From positions 1 to 23,331 of the IMG/VR virus record IMGVR_UViG_3300018432_000047: a stretch of DNA of 23,331 nt. The stretch is one strand, 5' to 3'. Below the pieces are notes generated by a model. It was not told the DNA's origin and ran no database searches. It saw only the letters and a list, made by a program, of their open reading frames with translations. The translations under genes were made by a program, and so were the position numbers. Of the stretch, positions 8,046 to 15,633 are shown piece by piece (the stretch's first letter is position 1; every line of letters starts with the position of its first letter). The DNA comes from a virus.

Positions 8046-8209
8046 GCGCGCTCCTCGCGTGGGCGGCATCGCGCGGCGGGCTTGATCGCGTCGTCGCCGA
8101 AACCTCGGCGGGGACTGCAACCCCGTTCCCCCAAGTCCGAAAAACCCGTATCACGCTGTTGATGCGGATGCACAAGGAAGCGCTTCGGCTCCTCGCCCGC
8201 GCTCGATAG
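8036..8209 (+). CDS. Frameshift extension of the tail assembly chaperone (E'/GT-like)
   Basis: This segment is in the -1 frame relative to the chaperone and has no suitable start codon of its own near its 5' end. It adds 57 residues after K132, giving a fusion of about 189 residues. The added part begins ATLGALLAWAASRGGLD and ends with the basic helix RITLLMRMHKEALRLLARAR. The stop at 8207-8209 is only 7 bases before the tape-measure ATG. In lambda and P2 the minor frameshifted protein contacts the tape measure, and this piece is likely to do the same. No strong sequence match to P2 E' is seen. Confidence 0.72.
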   Translation, partial: ATLGALLAWAASRGGLDRVVAETSAGTATPFPQVRKTRITLLMRMHKEALRLLARAR

Positions 8210-8216
8210 GGCACCG

Positions 8217-11200
8217 ATGGCAACGTTGACTTCCTCGCTCATCGTCCGCCTGATCGATCAGGTTACGGGACCGGCGCGCAAGATCGGCTCGTCCCTCCTC
8301 GGGCTCAACAACGTCGCGCGCGGGAGCTTCGGCGCCAACCTTACGGGCGCGATCGAGCGCAACAACGCCGCCCTCGCGACCGCGCGCGGGAAGCTGTTCG
8401 ACGCCGCCGCCGCTTTCTACGTGCTCAAGAACGCCATCGTCTCGCCCGTCAAGGCGGCGATGGAGTTTGAGAGCGCGATGGCGGACGTACGCAAGGTCGT
8501 GGATTTCCCGACCCCGCAGGCGTTCACCGACTTCCAGAAGCAACTCATCGAGCTTTCCAAGACCGTCCCGACCAGCGTCAACGGGCTGGCGCAGATCGCG
8601 GCCGCCGCCGGCCAGGCGGGTATCGCCGGGCCGGACTTGATCCGCTTCACGGAAGCGGCTGCCAAGATCGGCGTCGCCTTCGATATCACGGCCGATCAGG
8701 CCGGCGATGCGATGGCGAAGATGATGACCGGCCTCGGTATGTCGATCGATGAGACTGTTCGGCTCAGCGACGCGATGAACCACCTATCGAACGCGCAGGC
8801 GTCGAGCGCGGCCGAGCTTCTCGATTTCGTTCGCCGGTCGGGATCGATGGCGAAGGGCTTCGGCCTGACGGCCGCGCAGGCGACCGCCTTCGGCTCGGCG
8901 ATGATCTCCTCGGGCGCGCAGGTCGATGTCGCGAGCACGTCGTTTCAGAATATGGGCGCCGCCCTCGTCTCGGGGGTTGCCGCGACGCTCAATCAGCGGA
9001 AGGCGTTTCGTCGGCTCGGGCTCGACGCCAAGAAGGTCGCGACCGCGATGCAGATCGATGCCGATGGCACGATCCTAAGCGTCATGGAGAAGATCGGCGA
9101 ACTGCCGGCCGACGTGCGGCAGGCGACGATCTTCCAGCTTTTCGGCAAGAACGCCGACGCGATCCTGCCCCTCGTCAGCAACCTCGATCTCCTGCGCGAA
9201 AGCCTCGCGCTGGTCGATGACGAGACGAAATATTCCGGCTCGTCGTTCCGCGAGTTTGGTATCCGAGCGGCGACGTTCGAGAACGCCGTACAGACGTTCA
9301 ACAACCGGCTGACCGCGCTCAAGATCGCGGTCGGCGCCGCGCTGATCCCTGCCCTCAACGAATTGATGACGGCGCTTACGCCGATGATCGAGGGCTTCAC
9401 GGATTGGGCGGCGGCGAACCCGGAGCTTCTTGCGCAGATTACCCAAGTCGTCGCCGGGCTGATCGCCTTCAAGGCGGCGGCTGCGGCTCTGACGTTTCTC
9501 GGCCTGATCGGCAAGGGCGGCGCGCTCGCGCTCCTCGCGCTTGGCTTCAATACCGTAGGCAAGGCGGCGATCGCTGCGCACGGCGCGATCGCGGGCTCGC
9601 TCGGCTTGCAGGCGGCGCTCGCTGCCGGCGCCGGCGCCAAGTTCGGATGGATGGACAAGCTCGCCGTGAGCGCTCTCGCGCTCGTGCGGATCGTCCCCGG
9701 CCTCAATCTCGTCGGCCCCGCGATCGGCGCTATTGCTGGCGCGATCTCGTGGCCGGTCGTCGCCATTATCACGGCGATCGCAGCGGCGGGGGCGCTGATC
9801 TGGAAGTATTGGGATCGCCTCTCCTCGATCTTTGCCGGCGTCGGCCGCGCGATCGGGGAGGAGCTTGCGCCCTACCTCGAACAGATCAAGCCCATCCTCG
9901 AATGGTTCGCCCCACTCGGCAGCGCGATCGCTACCGGATGGAGCGCGGCCGCCGATGCGCTTGGCAAGGCCGCTGGTTGGATCGGCTCGATGTTCGAGCA
10001 GGAAATCCTCTCGGACGAGCAGAAGGCCGCCTTTGAGCAGGCGGGCTATAACGCCGCTACCTCTATGATCGAGGCGATCAAGAGCGGGTTCAGCGGATTG
10101 GTCGGGTGGTTTTCCAACCTGCCCGCGATGCTCGGGGCGATCGACTGGTCGGCCGCGATTAGCGGCCTCCTCAACGCGATCCTCGAAATCCCGCAGCGGC
10201 TTAAGGAGATCGATTGGGGCGGCGCCCTTGCTTCGATGAACGACGCGCTCCTCGGCATTCCGGGGCGCCTGATCGAGGGTATTACCGGGGCCTTTTCCGG
10301 CGTCGATTGGGGCGCGCTCTTTCAGGGTCTTGTCACCGCCGCGACGGAGGCGGCGCTGCGCTTGGGTCAAGTCGATTGGGGCGCAGCGGCGGCCGGCCTC
10401 GCCGCCAGCCTTGTCGAGGGCATCTTGTCGATCCCGGCCAAGATCGTCGGTATCGGAGAAAGCATCCTCAACGTCTTTCGCAATATCAAACTCAGTCCGT
10501 TGGCGCAAAAGACGGTAGACGAGTTCGTTGCCGTGATCCTCGGCATCCCCGGACAGATCGCGGGCCTGCCGGGCATGATCGTCGGGGCGATCGACAGTAT
10601 CGATCTCGGCTCGCTAATCAAATGGGGCGAGCCGCCAGATTGGAAGTCGTTGCTCGGCGTTTCTTCGGACGGGCAGTTCAATATCACGGCCAATCTTGGG
10701 ATGGGCGTGATCGATGACTTCGCGCTCTGGCTTCGCGCTCAAATCGGAACGGGAGTATCGATTGCCGTCAACTGGCTCGGCGGCGAAGTTGACGGCCTGA
10801 TCTCGTGGCTGCGCGGCATCGCCGGAACGGGGCTATCCCTCGCGGTGAATGTCCTCAGCAACCCCGACGAGTTTATTACGTGGCTCCGCGACGCGATCGG
10901 CACGACCGCGACGGTTACGATCAACGCAGCGCTCGGGGCGGTCGATGCCTTCCTCCAGTGGGTGCACGACGTGATCGGGACGGTTCAGAACTTCTCGATC
11001 TCGATTAACTGGCCGAGCCCGCCCGCATGGCTGACGTGGCTGATGCAGAATGCCGCGAACCTACTCGGCTTGAGCGGCAAGACCCACGGGACGCTCCCGC
11101 CGGGTGGACGGCCGAACAATAGCGCGACGATCAATGGCGTTGCTGATCCTGCCCTTCCGGCGCCGACGCCGCGCGCCAAGGGCGGGCCGGTATGGCCCGG

Positions 11201-11468
11201 CGGTAGGTTCCTCGTCGGCGAGGAGCAACCGGAGATTTTCGAGCCGAGGACGGCAGGAAAGATCACGCCACTAGATGAGTATCGCCCGCCGGCGGCTTCG
11301 GCGCCGGGCGGGAGGAGCGGTGGCCCGATTAGTCTATCGATCGGCGATATCATTATTCAGGCCGCAACTAATCCCGAGGAGACGGCGAACCGCGTCCGGA
11401 CCGCGCTCCGCGACGAGTTGAACGGAATGCTCCGGGCGGCTCATGCCGACGTGTTGGCGAGGACGTAA
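8217..11468 (+). CDS. T: Tail tape measure protein (P2 T-like)
   Basis: 1083 residues. Residues about 80-280 match the PhageMin_Tail/TIGR01760 core: AAMEFESAMADVRKVVDF, SKTVPTSVNGLAQIAAAAGQ, and GFGLTAAQATAFGSAMISSG. Two hydrophobic stretches lie near 411-443 and 495-528, the second ending AAAGALIWKYW. Two internal repeat families follow (642-741 and 833-935), then a flexible Pro/Gly-rich tail carrying GGPVWPGGRFLVGEEQPEIF. The protein sets tail length and is ejected with the DNA. At roughly 0.15 nm per residue the tail would be about 160 nm, longer than P2. The stop overlaps the U start (TAATG). Confidence 0.95.
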   Translation: MATLTSSLIVRLIDQVTGPARKIGSSLLGLNNVARGSFGANLTGAIERNNAALATARGKLFDAAAAFYVLKNAIVSPVKAAMEFESAMADVRKVVDFPTPQAFTDFQKQLIELSKTVPTSVNGLAQIAAAAGQAGIAGPDLIRFTEAAAKIGVAFDITADQAGDAMAKMMTGLGMSIDETVRLSDAMNHLSNAQASSAAELLDFVRRSGSMAKGFGLTAAQATAFGSAMISSGAQVDVASTSFQNMGAALVSGVAATLNQRKAFRRLGLDAKKVATAMQIDADGTILSVMEKIGELPADVRQATIFQLFGKNADAILPLVSNLDLLRESLALVDDETKYSGSSFREFGIRAATFENAVQTFNNRLTALKIAVGAALIPALNELMTALTPMIEGFTDWAAANPELLAQITQVVAGLIAFKAAAAALTFLGLIGKGGALALLALGFNTVGKAAIAAHGAIAGSLGLQAALAAGAGAKFGWMDKLAVSALALVRIVPGLNLVGPAIGAIAGAISWPVVAIITAIAAAGALIWKYWDRLSSIFAGVGRAIGEELAPYLEQIKPILEWFAPLGSAIATGWSAAADALGKAAGWIGSMFEQEILSDEQKAAFEQAGYNAATSMIEAIKSGFSGLVGWFSNLPAMLGAIDWSAAISGLLNAILEIPQRLKEIDWGGALASMNDALLGIPGRLIEGITGAFSGVDWGALFQGLVTAATEAALRLGQVDWGAAAAGLAASLVEGILSIPAKIVGIGESILNVFRNIKLSPLAQKTVDEFVAVILGIPGQIAGLPGMIVGAIDSIDLGSLIKWGEPPDWKSLLGVSSDGQFNITANLGMGVIDDFALWLRAQIGTGVSIAVNWLGGEVDGLISWLRGIAGTGLSLAVNVLSNPDEFITWLRDAIGTTATVTINAALGAVDAFLQWVHDVIGTVQNFSISINWPSPPAWLTWLMQNAANLLGLSGKTHGTLPPGGRPNNSATINGVADPALPAPTPRAKGGPVWPGGRFLVGEEQPEIFEPRTAGKITPLDEYRPPAASAPGGRSGGPISLSIGDIIIQAATNPEETANRVRTALRDELNGMLRAAHADVLART
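10140..10439 (+). repeat. Four imperfect IDW/VDW repeats in the tape measure
   Basis: Units begin at residues 642, 665, 696 and 719 with IDWS, IDWG, VDWG and VDWG. Three steps are 23, 31 and 23 residues. Units 1 and 2 end in IPQRL and IPGRL. The repeats are at protein level; the DNA has diverged. Confidence 0.75.
10713..11021 (+). repeat. Four WLR...IGT repeats in the tape measure
   Basis: Units of 25-26 residues start at residue 833 with DDFALWLRAQIGT, then DGLISWLRGIAGT, DEFITWLRDAIGT and DAFLQWVHDVIGT. Each is followed by an alternating strand such as VSIAVNW or VTINAAL. This helix-strand repeat is immediately before the Pro/Gly-rich C-terminal tail. Confidence 0.8.
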
Positions 11469-11899
11469 TGCTCTACATGCTCGGCGCGCTCCGGATCGAT
11501 ACATGGCCGTTCAACGTCAAGGACGTTCAGCAGACGGGCGCGACCGACTACGCGATCAAGCCCGTCGTCGGCGCCGAGCAGCCACTTGAGTTCGTCGGCG
11601 AGGGCGCCAACGAGTTTACGCTTGAAGGGTCGCTCTGGCCCTCCGAGCGCGGCGGCGCGGCCGCCCTCGGCGGGCTCGAACTCTTGACGCAGATGCGCGT
11701 AAGCGGTCGCCCGCAATACCTCATGCGAGGCGACGGGCGGCCGTTCGGCTGGTATTCGATTTTGAGCGTTGGGGCGAAATCGTCCTACCTCGGCCCTGAT
11801 GGCGTCGGCAAGCAAGTCGGCGTCACGATCAACCTACGGCGCGCGCCCAAGCCTTCCGCGCAGTCGTTCTTTTCGCTGATGATGAGGTTGATCGGATGA
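11468..11899 (+). CDS. U: Tail completion protein U (P2 gpU-like)
   Basis: 143 residues, close to P2 U (159). Family features are MLYMLGALRIDTWPFNV at the N-terminus, the strand LEFVGEGANEFTLEGSLWPS, and the loop GGLELLTQMRVSGRPQYLMR followed by GRPFGWYSI. The C-terminal strands VGVTINLRRAP are also typical. Members of this family cap or complete the tail near the tape measure. Start codon overlaps the tape-measure stop by one base, and the 3' end overlaps the next gene by four bases (ATGA), so the three are translationally coupled. Confidence 0.9.
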   Translation: MLYMLGALRIDTWPFNVKDVQQTGATDYAIKPVVGAEQPLEFVGEGANEFTLEGSLWPSERGGAAALGGLELLTQMRVSGRPQYLMRGDGRPFGWYSILSVGAKSSYLGPDGVGKQVGVTINLRRAPKPSAQSFFSLMMRLIG

Positions 11900-12201
11900 G
11901 CGAGGTCCGCCTGCCCGCGCCGGTCCCGGCGATCGAGTTAAGCCGCGAGACCTTCCGCGCCCGCGACGAGCCGGGCAGCTTCTACCTTGAGGACGAGGGC
12001 GAGGGTGCGTTCCTCTTTTGGTATCGCTGCCCGTGCGGCTGCGGTGCCAAGGGCGCGCTATTCGTCGGCAAGAACTTGAAGCCGAACGGCCAGCCGTCGT
12101 GGGAGTGGAACGGGTCGCGATCGGCGCCAACGCTCCGACCGAGCGTCAACCATGTCGGCCACTGGCACGGCTGGCTTACGGACGGGGCGTGGCACCAATG
12201 A
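11896..12201 (+). CDS. DUF6527-like small cysteine-rich protein
   Basis: 101 residues. Visible motif elements are FWYRCPCGCGAKGALFVG (Cys45, 47, 49), then SWEWNGSRSAPTLRPSVNHV and GHWHGWLTDGAWHQ. The pairing of CxCGC, a W-x-WNG-xxxPTLxPS block and a final H-W-H-G-W segment fits DUF6527, small phage proteins of unknown function sometimes mis-annotated as ammonia monooxygenase. The Cys and His residues (H86, H89, H91) suggest a metal site. It is coupled by ATGA overlaps to both U and X, so it is made together with tail proteins although P2 has no gene here. Function unknown. Confidence 0.7.
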   Translation: MSEVRLPAPVPAIELSRETFRARDEPGSFYLEDEGEGAFLFWYRCPCGCGAKGALFVGKNLKPNGQPSWEWNGSRSAPTLRPSVNHVGHWHGWLTDGAWHQ

Positions 12202-12428
12202 GCGCAACGATCGAGGCGATCACGGTAGTCGGCGAAAACCTGACGATCTCTCTGCTCGTGTGGCGCCGCTTCGGCGAGGCGATCCCCGATCTTGTCGAGC
12301 AGGTCTACGACATGAACCCCGGCCTCGCTCTCTTGGGGCCGGTTCTGCCGCTCGGCACGGTCGTTCGCGTCCCGATCCCGACGCCGCGCGCGAGCCGGGA
12401 TATCACGCCGGTTCGGCTTTGGGAGTGA
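12198..12428 (+). CDS. X: Tail protein X (LysM-like, P2 gpX family)
   Basis: 76 residues from the ATG at 12198, which overlaps the previous stop (ATGA). An in-frame upstream start at 12018 would run deep into the previous gene and is rejected. The sequence has the X-family features: DNLxxL-like NLTISLLVWRRFGEAIPDLV, then VYDMNPGLALLGPVLPLGT and the ending VVRVPIPTPRASRDITPVRL. The P2 protein is 67 residues. The LysM-like fold probably binds at the baseplate hub or peptidoglycan. Gene D follows after 7 bases. Confidence 0.9.
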   Translation: MSATIEAITVVGENLTISLLVWRRFGEAIPDLVEQVYDMNPGLALLGPVLPLGTVVRVPIPTPRASRDITPVRLWE

Positions 12429-12435
12429 GGATCGC

Positions 12436-13527
12436 ATGCGCGCCGTCTACGAGGTCACGGTCGGCGGGCAGAACATCACGGCGACCCTCAACCCGATCCT
12501 TTTGCGGCTTAGCGTCAGCGATCGCGCCGGGCAGGCGAGCGACAGCGCCTCGATTGAGATCGATGACACGAACGGCGCGGTAATCCTCCCGCCGCCGGGC
12601 AAGCCGGTGATCATCAAGCTCGGGTGGGAAGGCTCGGGCGTCGGCGTCGTGTTCGAGGGCGTCGTTGACGAGGTTCGCGCGAGCGGCGGCCGCAGCGGCG
12701 GCCGGACGCTCTCGATCTCGGCAAAGGGCATGGATACCCGCGAGAAGGCCAAGCAGGGCCAGCGGCGGCACTTTGACGACACGATGATCGGGGACGCGCT
12801 CAAGAAGGCCGGCAAGGCTGCCGGGATATCCGTAACGGTCGATAGCGAACTCGCCTCGATCATGCGGCCCTACATCGCGCTCGATGATGAGAGCTTCGTC
12901 GCGTTCGGCGAGCGGATCGCGCGCGAGGTTGGCGGCACCTTCAAGATCGTTGACAAGAAGGCGGTCCTCGCGAAGCGCAACGCCGGCAAGAGCGGGGGCG
13001 GCGCGTCGCTGCCGACCGTCCGCGCCGTGTGGGGCGAGAACCTTCACGACTACGATATTTCGCCCACGCTCGGCCGACCGGTCGAGAAAGAAACGCTAAG
13101 CCGGTGGTTCGATCCCAAAGCGGCGAAGTGGGAGCTTGAGAGGGCTGACACGGAAACCGAGGGCGGGATCACTACCAAGCCCGCGCGCTTCTCCGAGCCG
13201 GACAAGAAGCGCGCCAAGGAACAATCAACCTCCGACGCCGCCGAGAGCGACCGCAAGAGCGGCGAGGGGAGCGTTACGATCGAGGGCAATATCGGCGCGC
13301 AGCCCGAGGGGCTGTGCATCGTCAGCGGTTGCCGGTCCGGCGTCGATGGGTCCTATCGGATCGAGGGCGTCAACCACGAGCTATCGCGCGGCGGCTTTAC
13401 GACGAGCCTAGAGCTTCGCCAGCCGAAGGGCACCGCCGGCAAGGACACGCGCAAGGTCAAGAGCGGCCCCGGCGTCGATAGCGGGACCGACGACTTCGCG
13501 CTGCCGAGCGATCCCAACCTCGGCTAG
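12436..13527 (+). CDS. D: Baseplate hub protein D (P2 gpD, Phage_GPD family)
   Basis: 363 residues; P2 D is 387. Hub-protein features run in order: YEVTVGGQNITATLNPILLR, LSVSDRAGQASDSASIEIDD, a beta domain with KPVIIKLGWEGSGVGVVFEG, and the helical part DDTMIGDALKKAGKAAGISV. A second beta domain contains HDYDISPTLGRPVEKETLSR. The C-terminal part contains GCRSGVDGSYRIEGVNHEL followed by FTTSLELRQ, as in other members. It corresponds to the gp27-like ring at the tip of the tail tube. The traditional name late control D reflects P2 genetics, not a proven regulatory role here. It ends the conserved P2 tail order. Confidence 0.93.
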   Translation: MRAVYEVTVGGQNITATLNPILLRLSVSDRAGQASDSASIEIDDTNGAVILPPPGKPVIIKLGWEGSGVGVVFEGVVDEVRASGGRSGGRTLSISAKGMDTREKAKQGQRRHFDDTMIGDALKKAGKAAGISVTVDSELASIMRPYIALDDESFVAFGERIAREVGGTFKIVDKKAVLAKRNAGKSGGGASLPTVRAVWGENLHDYDISPTLGRPVEKETLSRWFDPKAAKWELERADTETEGGITTKPARFSEPDKKRAKEQSTSDAAESDRKSGEGSVTIEGNIGAQPEGLCIVSGCRSGVDGSYRIEGVNHELSRGGFTTSLELRQPKGTAGKDTRKVKSGPGVDSGTDDFALPSDPNLG

Positions 13528-13550
13528 AGGGAAAAAGGAACACGTAGGCG

Positions 13551-14597
13551 ATGGCTACCGACGAAACGCTTGCTCTAGCCGCCTCGCGCGTAGCGGGGGA
13601 CCTTCTCTCGGAAATCAACTCGCGGATCATAGAGTATCGCGCGATCCGCGCAGCCGTCGCGGAAGGGCGCGGCGATGTCGTCGCGCTAGCCGCGCAGGCC
13701 GCCGCGATTAGGGTTGAGATCGTAGAGCGGCAGGCCGCGATCGAGGCCGTAATCGCCGGCAATATCCCCGAGCACGAGTGGAGCGGCAAGAGCCTCCGGC
13801 TCAAGAACGCGGATGGGGAGTGGGGCGATTTTGTCAACCTTGCCGGCGCCGATGGCGAGGACGGCGCCGATGGGGCGCCGGGGGCTGACGGCGCGCCGGG
13901 GACTGACGGCGCGCCGGGAGCCGATGGGGCTGACGGCGAGGACGGCGCGGACGGCGTACCGGGAGCCGATGGCGCACCGGGAGCCGATGGGGCCGATGGC
14001 GCACCGGGAGTAGACGGAGCCGATGGGGCCGATGGGGCCGATGGGGCTCCCGGCTTTGACTTCGGCTGGCCGGCCGGCACCTACAAATCGAGCATCGTGA
14101 CGCACTCGGGGTCGTCCACGACGATTTCCACGTCCGCTCTAGAGACGGCGGTGCCGTTCTTCGTCCCAAGACAAACGACGATCGTAGCAATGGCCTTCGC
14201 GCTGGTGACCCAGCAGGCCGGCGCCGAATGCAGGCTTGGGCTCTACGCGGACAACAACGGCGTTCCCGATGCGCTAGTTGTGGATGCGGGGATTATCAAC
14301 CTTTCGAGCGGCACCGGCACGGTTAAGGAGACGGCGCCCTTTTCTCAGGTGCTTGCGGCGGGCTGGTATTGGACCGTCTGCCAGATGAAAAATGTTGCGA
14401 CGCAGGTGACGACTATTAGGAACGGCGGCACGCTTCCGGTGATCTCGCCTACTACGGCGATAATGCTGGCGACATCAGGAGCGCGCTACCTATCGCGTTC
14501 AATTACCTACGGATCGGCGTTGCTCGGCACGGCTTCTCCTTTGCTGGCGCCTTCGGCCGGGGCCGATGCGCCGATCATTTACCTAAAGGCGGCGTAG
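13551..14597 (+). CDS. Collagen-like tail fibre protein
   Basis: 348 residues, with AAAAAGGA before the ATG. Residues 1-80 are helical and probably trimerise or dock. Residues 99-170 are 24 uninterrupted Gly-X-Y triplets, mostly GAD, GAP and GED. The C-terminal 170 residues form a beta-rich head (ALETAVPFFVPRQTTIVAMA, AGAECRLGLYADNNGVPDAL, and FSQVLAAGWYWTVCQMKN), which resembles head domains of other phage collagen-like fibres. It lies just after D, before the lysis genes. The role as an extra receptor-binding or appendage fibre is inferred. The Y position is usually D rather than P, so stability would depend on charge rather than hydroxyproline. Confidence 0.82.
   Translation: MATDETLALAASRVAGDLLSEINSRIIEYRAIRAAVAEGRGDVVALAAQAAAIRVEIVERQAAIEAVIAGNIPEHEWSGKSLRLKNADGEWGDFVNLAGADGEDGADGAPGADGAPGTDGAPGADGADGEDGADGVPGADGAPGADGADGAPGVDGADGADGADGAPGFDFGWPAGTYKSSIVTHSGSSTTISTSALETAVPFFVPRQTTIVAMAFALVTQQAGAECRLGLYADNNGVPDALVVDAGIINLSSGTGTVKETAPFSQVLAAGWYWTVCQMKNVATQVTTIRNGGTLPVISPTTAIMLATSGARYLSRSITYGSALLGTASPLLAPSAGADAPIIYLKAA
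13845..14060 (+). repeat. Collagen-type Gly-X-Y coding repeat
   Basis: Seventy-two residues of Gly-X-Y, encoded by near-identical units of nine bases such as GCGCCGGGA with GCCGATGGG. The DNA similarity favours slippage or unequal recombination, so repeat number may vary between relatives. Confidence 0.9.
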
Positions 14598-14600
14598 GGG

Positions 14601-14945
14601 ATGGGGCGCCCTATAAAAAGCTGGCTCGGAGCCTTCGTGGTCAGCGCCCTCATGCTTGCTCAACCCCTCGCCCGTGACGTGTCATACGCCGATATTTTTG
14701 GTGACAAGCGCTACTGGCCGCCGAAATGCACGATCACGGAGTGCACACTTACCGGCCTCGGCGGGATCATTGGGGTGTGGCTCCAGCACGTTGACAAGCA
14801 CGAGCGCTTCGTCGTGCGCGGCGTATGCGCTAGCGCCTGCGAAATGGCCTATCGCTACGCGCGGGATATCGGCAAGTCGGTTCGGATCGCGCCCGGCGCG
14901 CGATTAATCCCCCATCACGTTCCGGGCGAATACGTCTCGCCGTAG
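14601..14945 (+). CDS. Small secreted protein with ClpP-like SAC motif
   Basis: 114 residues, starting four bases after the collagen-like gene. Residues 10-30 are a probable signal peptide (LGAFVVSALMLAQPLARDV). Residues 69-110 read RFVVRGVCASACEMAYRYA, then VRIAPGARLIPHHVPGE. This resembles exported ClpP/crotonase-like proteins of alphaproteobacteria, whose pattern is V-x-G-x-C-x-SAC, then a proline and FHAA. S78 would correspond to the nucleophile and H105 or H106 to the histidine. The protein stops soon afterwards, so the catalytic domain looks short and may be inactive. Two further cysteines (C43, C48) could form a disulfide. A terminator follows 48 bases after its stop. Family assignment is tentative. 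Confidence 0.6.
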   Translation: MGRPIKSWLGAFVVSALMLAQPLARDVSYADIFGDKRYWPPKCTITECTLTGLGGIIGVWLQHVDKHERFVVRGVCASACEMAYRYARDIGKSVRIAPGARLIPHHVPGEYVSP

Positions 14946-14992
14946 ACCTGCACGGCCCTTCATCAAGCGGAGCGCGAGCGCCCGACGATCTC

Positions 14993-15020
14993 AAGGCCCG
15001 CCCCTCGGCGGGCCTTTTCT
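14993..15020 (+). terminator. Rho-independent terminator after the structural block
   Basis: AAGGCCCGCC (14993-15002) pairs with GGCGGGCCTT (15007-15016) around CCTC, followed by TTCTTTT. It lies between the secreted-protein gene and the lysin gene and separates the tail/fibre transcript from the lysis genes. Confidence 0.85.
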
Positions 15021-15065
15021 TTTCCCGCAACCTCAACCCCGCCCGATGGGCGGAAAGGAGCCGCC

Positions 15066-15590
15066 ATGCCTAAGCGCCTTCCCGATACCGCCGTTCTCGC
15101 GACCGCCCGAAAGTATCTCGGGCAGAAAGAGATCAAGGGGCCGCATCACAACCCGCACGTCCTCAAGTGGTGGAAGTCGATCGGCGCCCCGTTCAAGGAC
15201 GACGAGACGCCGTGGTGCGGCGCGTTCGTCGGCGGCGTTCTCGCCGAGGTCGGGATCAAGCCGGTCGCCAGCGGCGCCTCTGCGCGCGCGTGGCTCAAGC
15301 TGCCCGTGAAGATCGATAAGCCTGCGGTCGGCTGCGTCGTCGTATTCTGGCGTGGCTCCAAGAACGGCGCCTCGGGGCACGTCGGGTTCGTCGTCGGCAA
15401 GGATCAGAAGGGCAACCTGATGGTCCTCGGCGGCAACCAGTCCGACGCAATCAATATCAAGCCGTTCGCAATGAGCGGGCCGAACGATCGCGTCCTCGGC
15501 TATCGCTGGCCGGGCTTTCATCCCTACCCCGAGCGGTTCGATCTGCCGATCGTTACGAGCGACGGCAAGCTCTCGACCAACGAGGCGTAA
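15066..15590 (+). CDS. Endolysin-type peptidase (TIGR02594, CHAP/NlpC-like)
   Basis: 174 residues with a strong GGAAAGGAG binding site. The fold pattern is that of TIGR02594 cysteine peptidases: the N-terminal helix ATARKYLGQKEIKGP, the catalytic segment DETPWCGAFVGGVLAEVG with Cys51, ASGHVGFVVGKDQKGN with His105, and VLGGNQSDAIN where Asn124 or Asp127 would complete the triad. There is no signal peptide, so release through a holin is expected. It would cut peptide bonds of peptidoglycan in the cell wall. It opens the lysis block directly after a terminator. A role in host lysis is inferred; a virion-associated lysin is less likely because of this position. Confidence 0.85.
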   Translation: MPKRLPDTAVLATARKYLGQKEIKGPHHNPHVLKWWKSIGAPFKDDETPWCGAFVGGVLAEVGIKPVASGASARAWLKLPVKIDKPAVGCVVVFWRGSKNGASGHVGFVVGKDQKGNLMVLGGNQSDAINIKPFAMSGPNDRVLGYRWPGFHPYPERFDLPIVTSDGKLSTNEA

Positions 15591-15633
15591 GCGCCTCGCC
15601 CCCCACAACCCTCGCATCACAGGAGAACCCCCG

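Noticed and set aside
9075-10508. 477-residue minus-strand open frame over the tape measure
   Set aside because: Shadow of the tape-measure gene; no recognisable domain.
12018-12197. Upstream start for gene X
   Set aside because: It would overlap most of the DUF6527-like gene; the ATG at 12198 has an ATGA overlap and gives the family's normal length.
13845-14060. CRISPR-like repetitive DNA
   Set aside because: The repeats are contiguous, in frame and encode Gly-X-Y triplets; there are no spacers.
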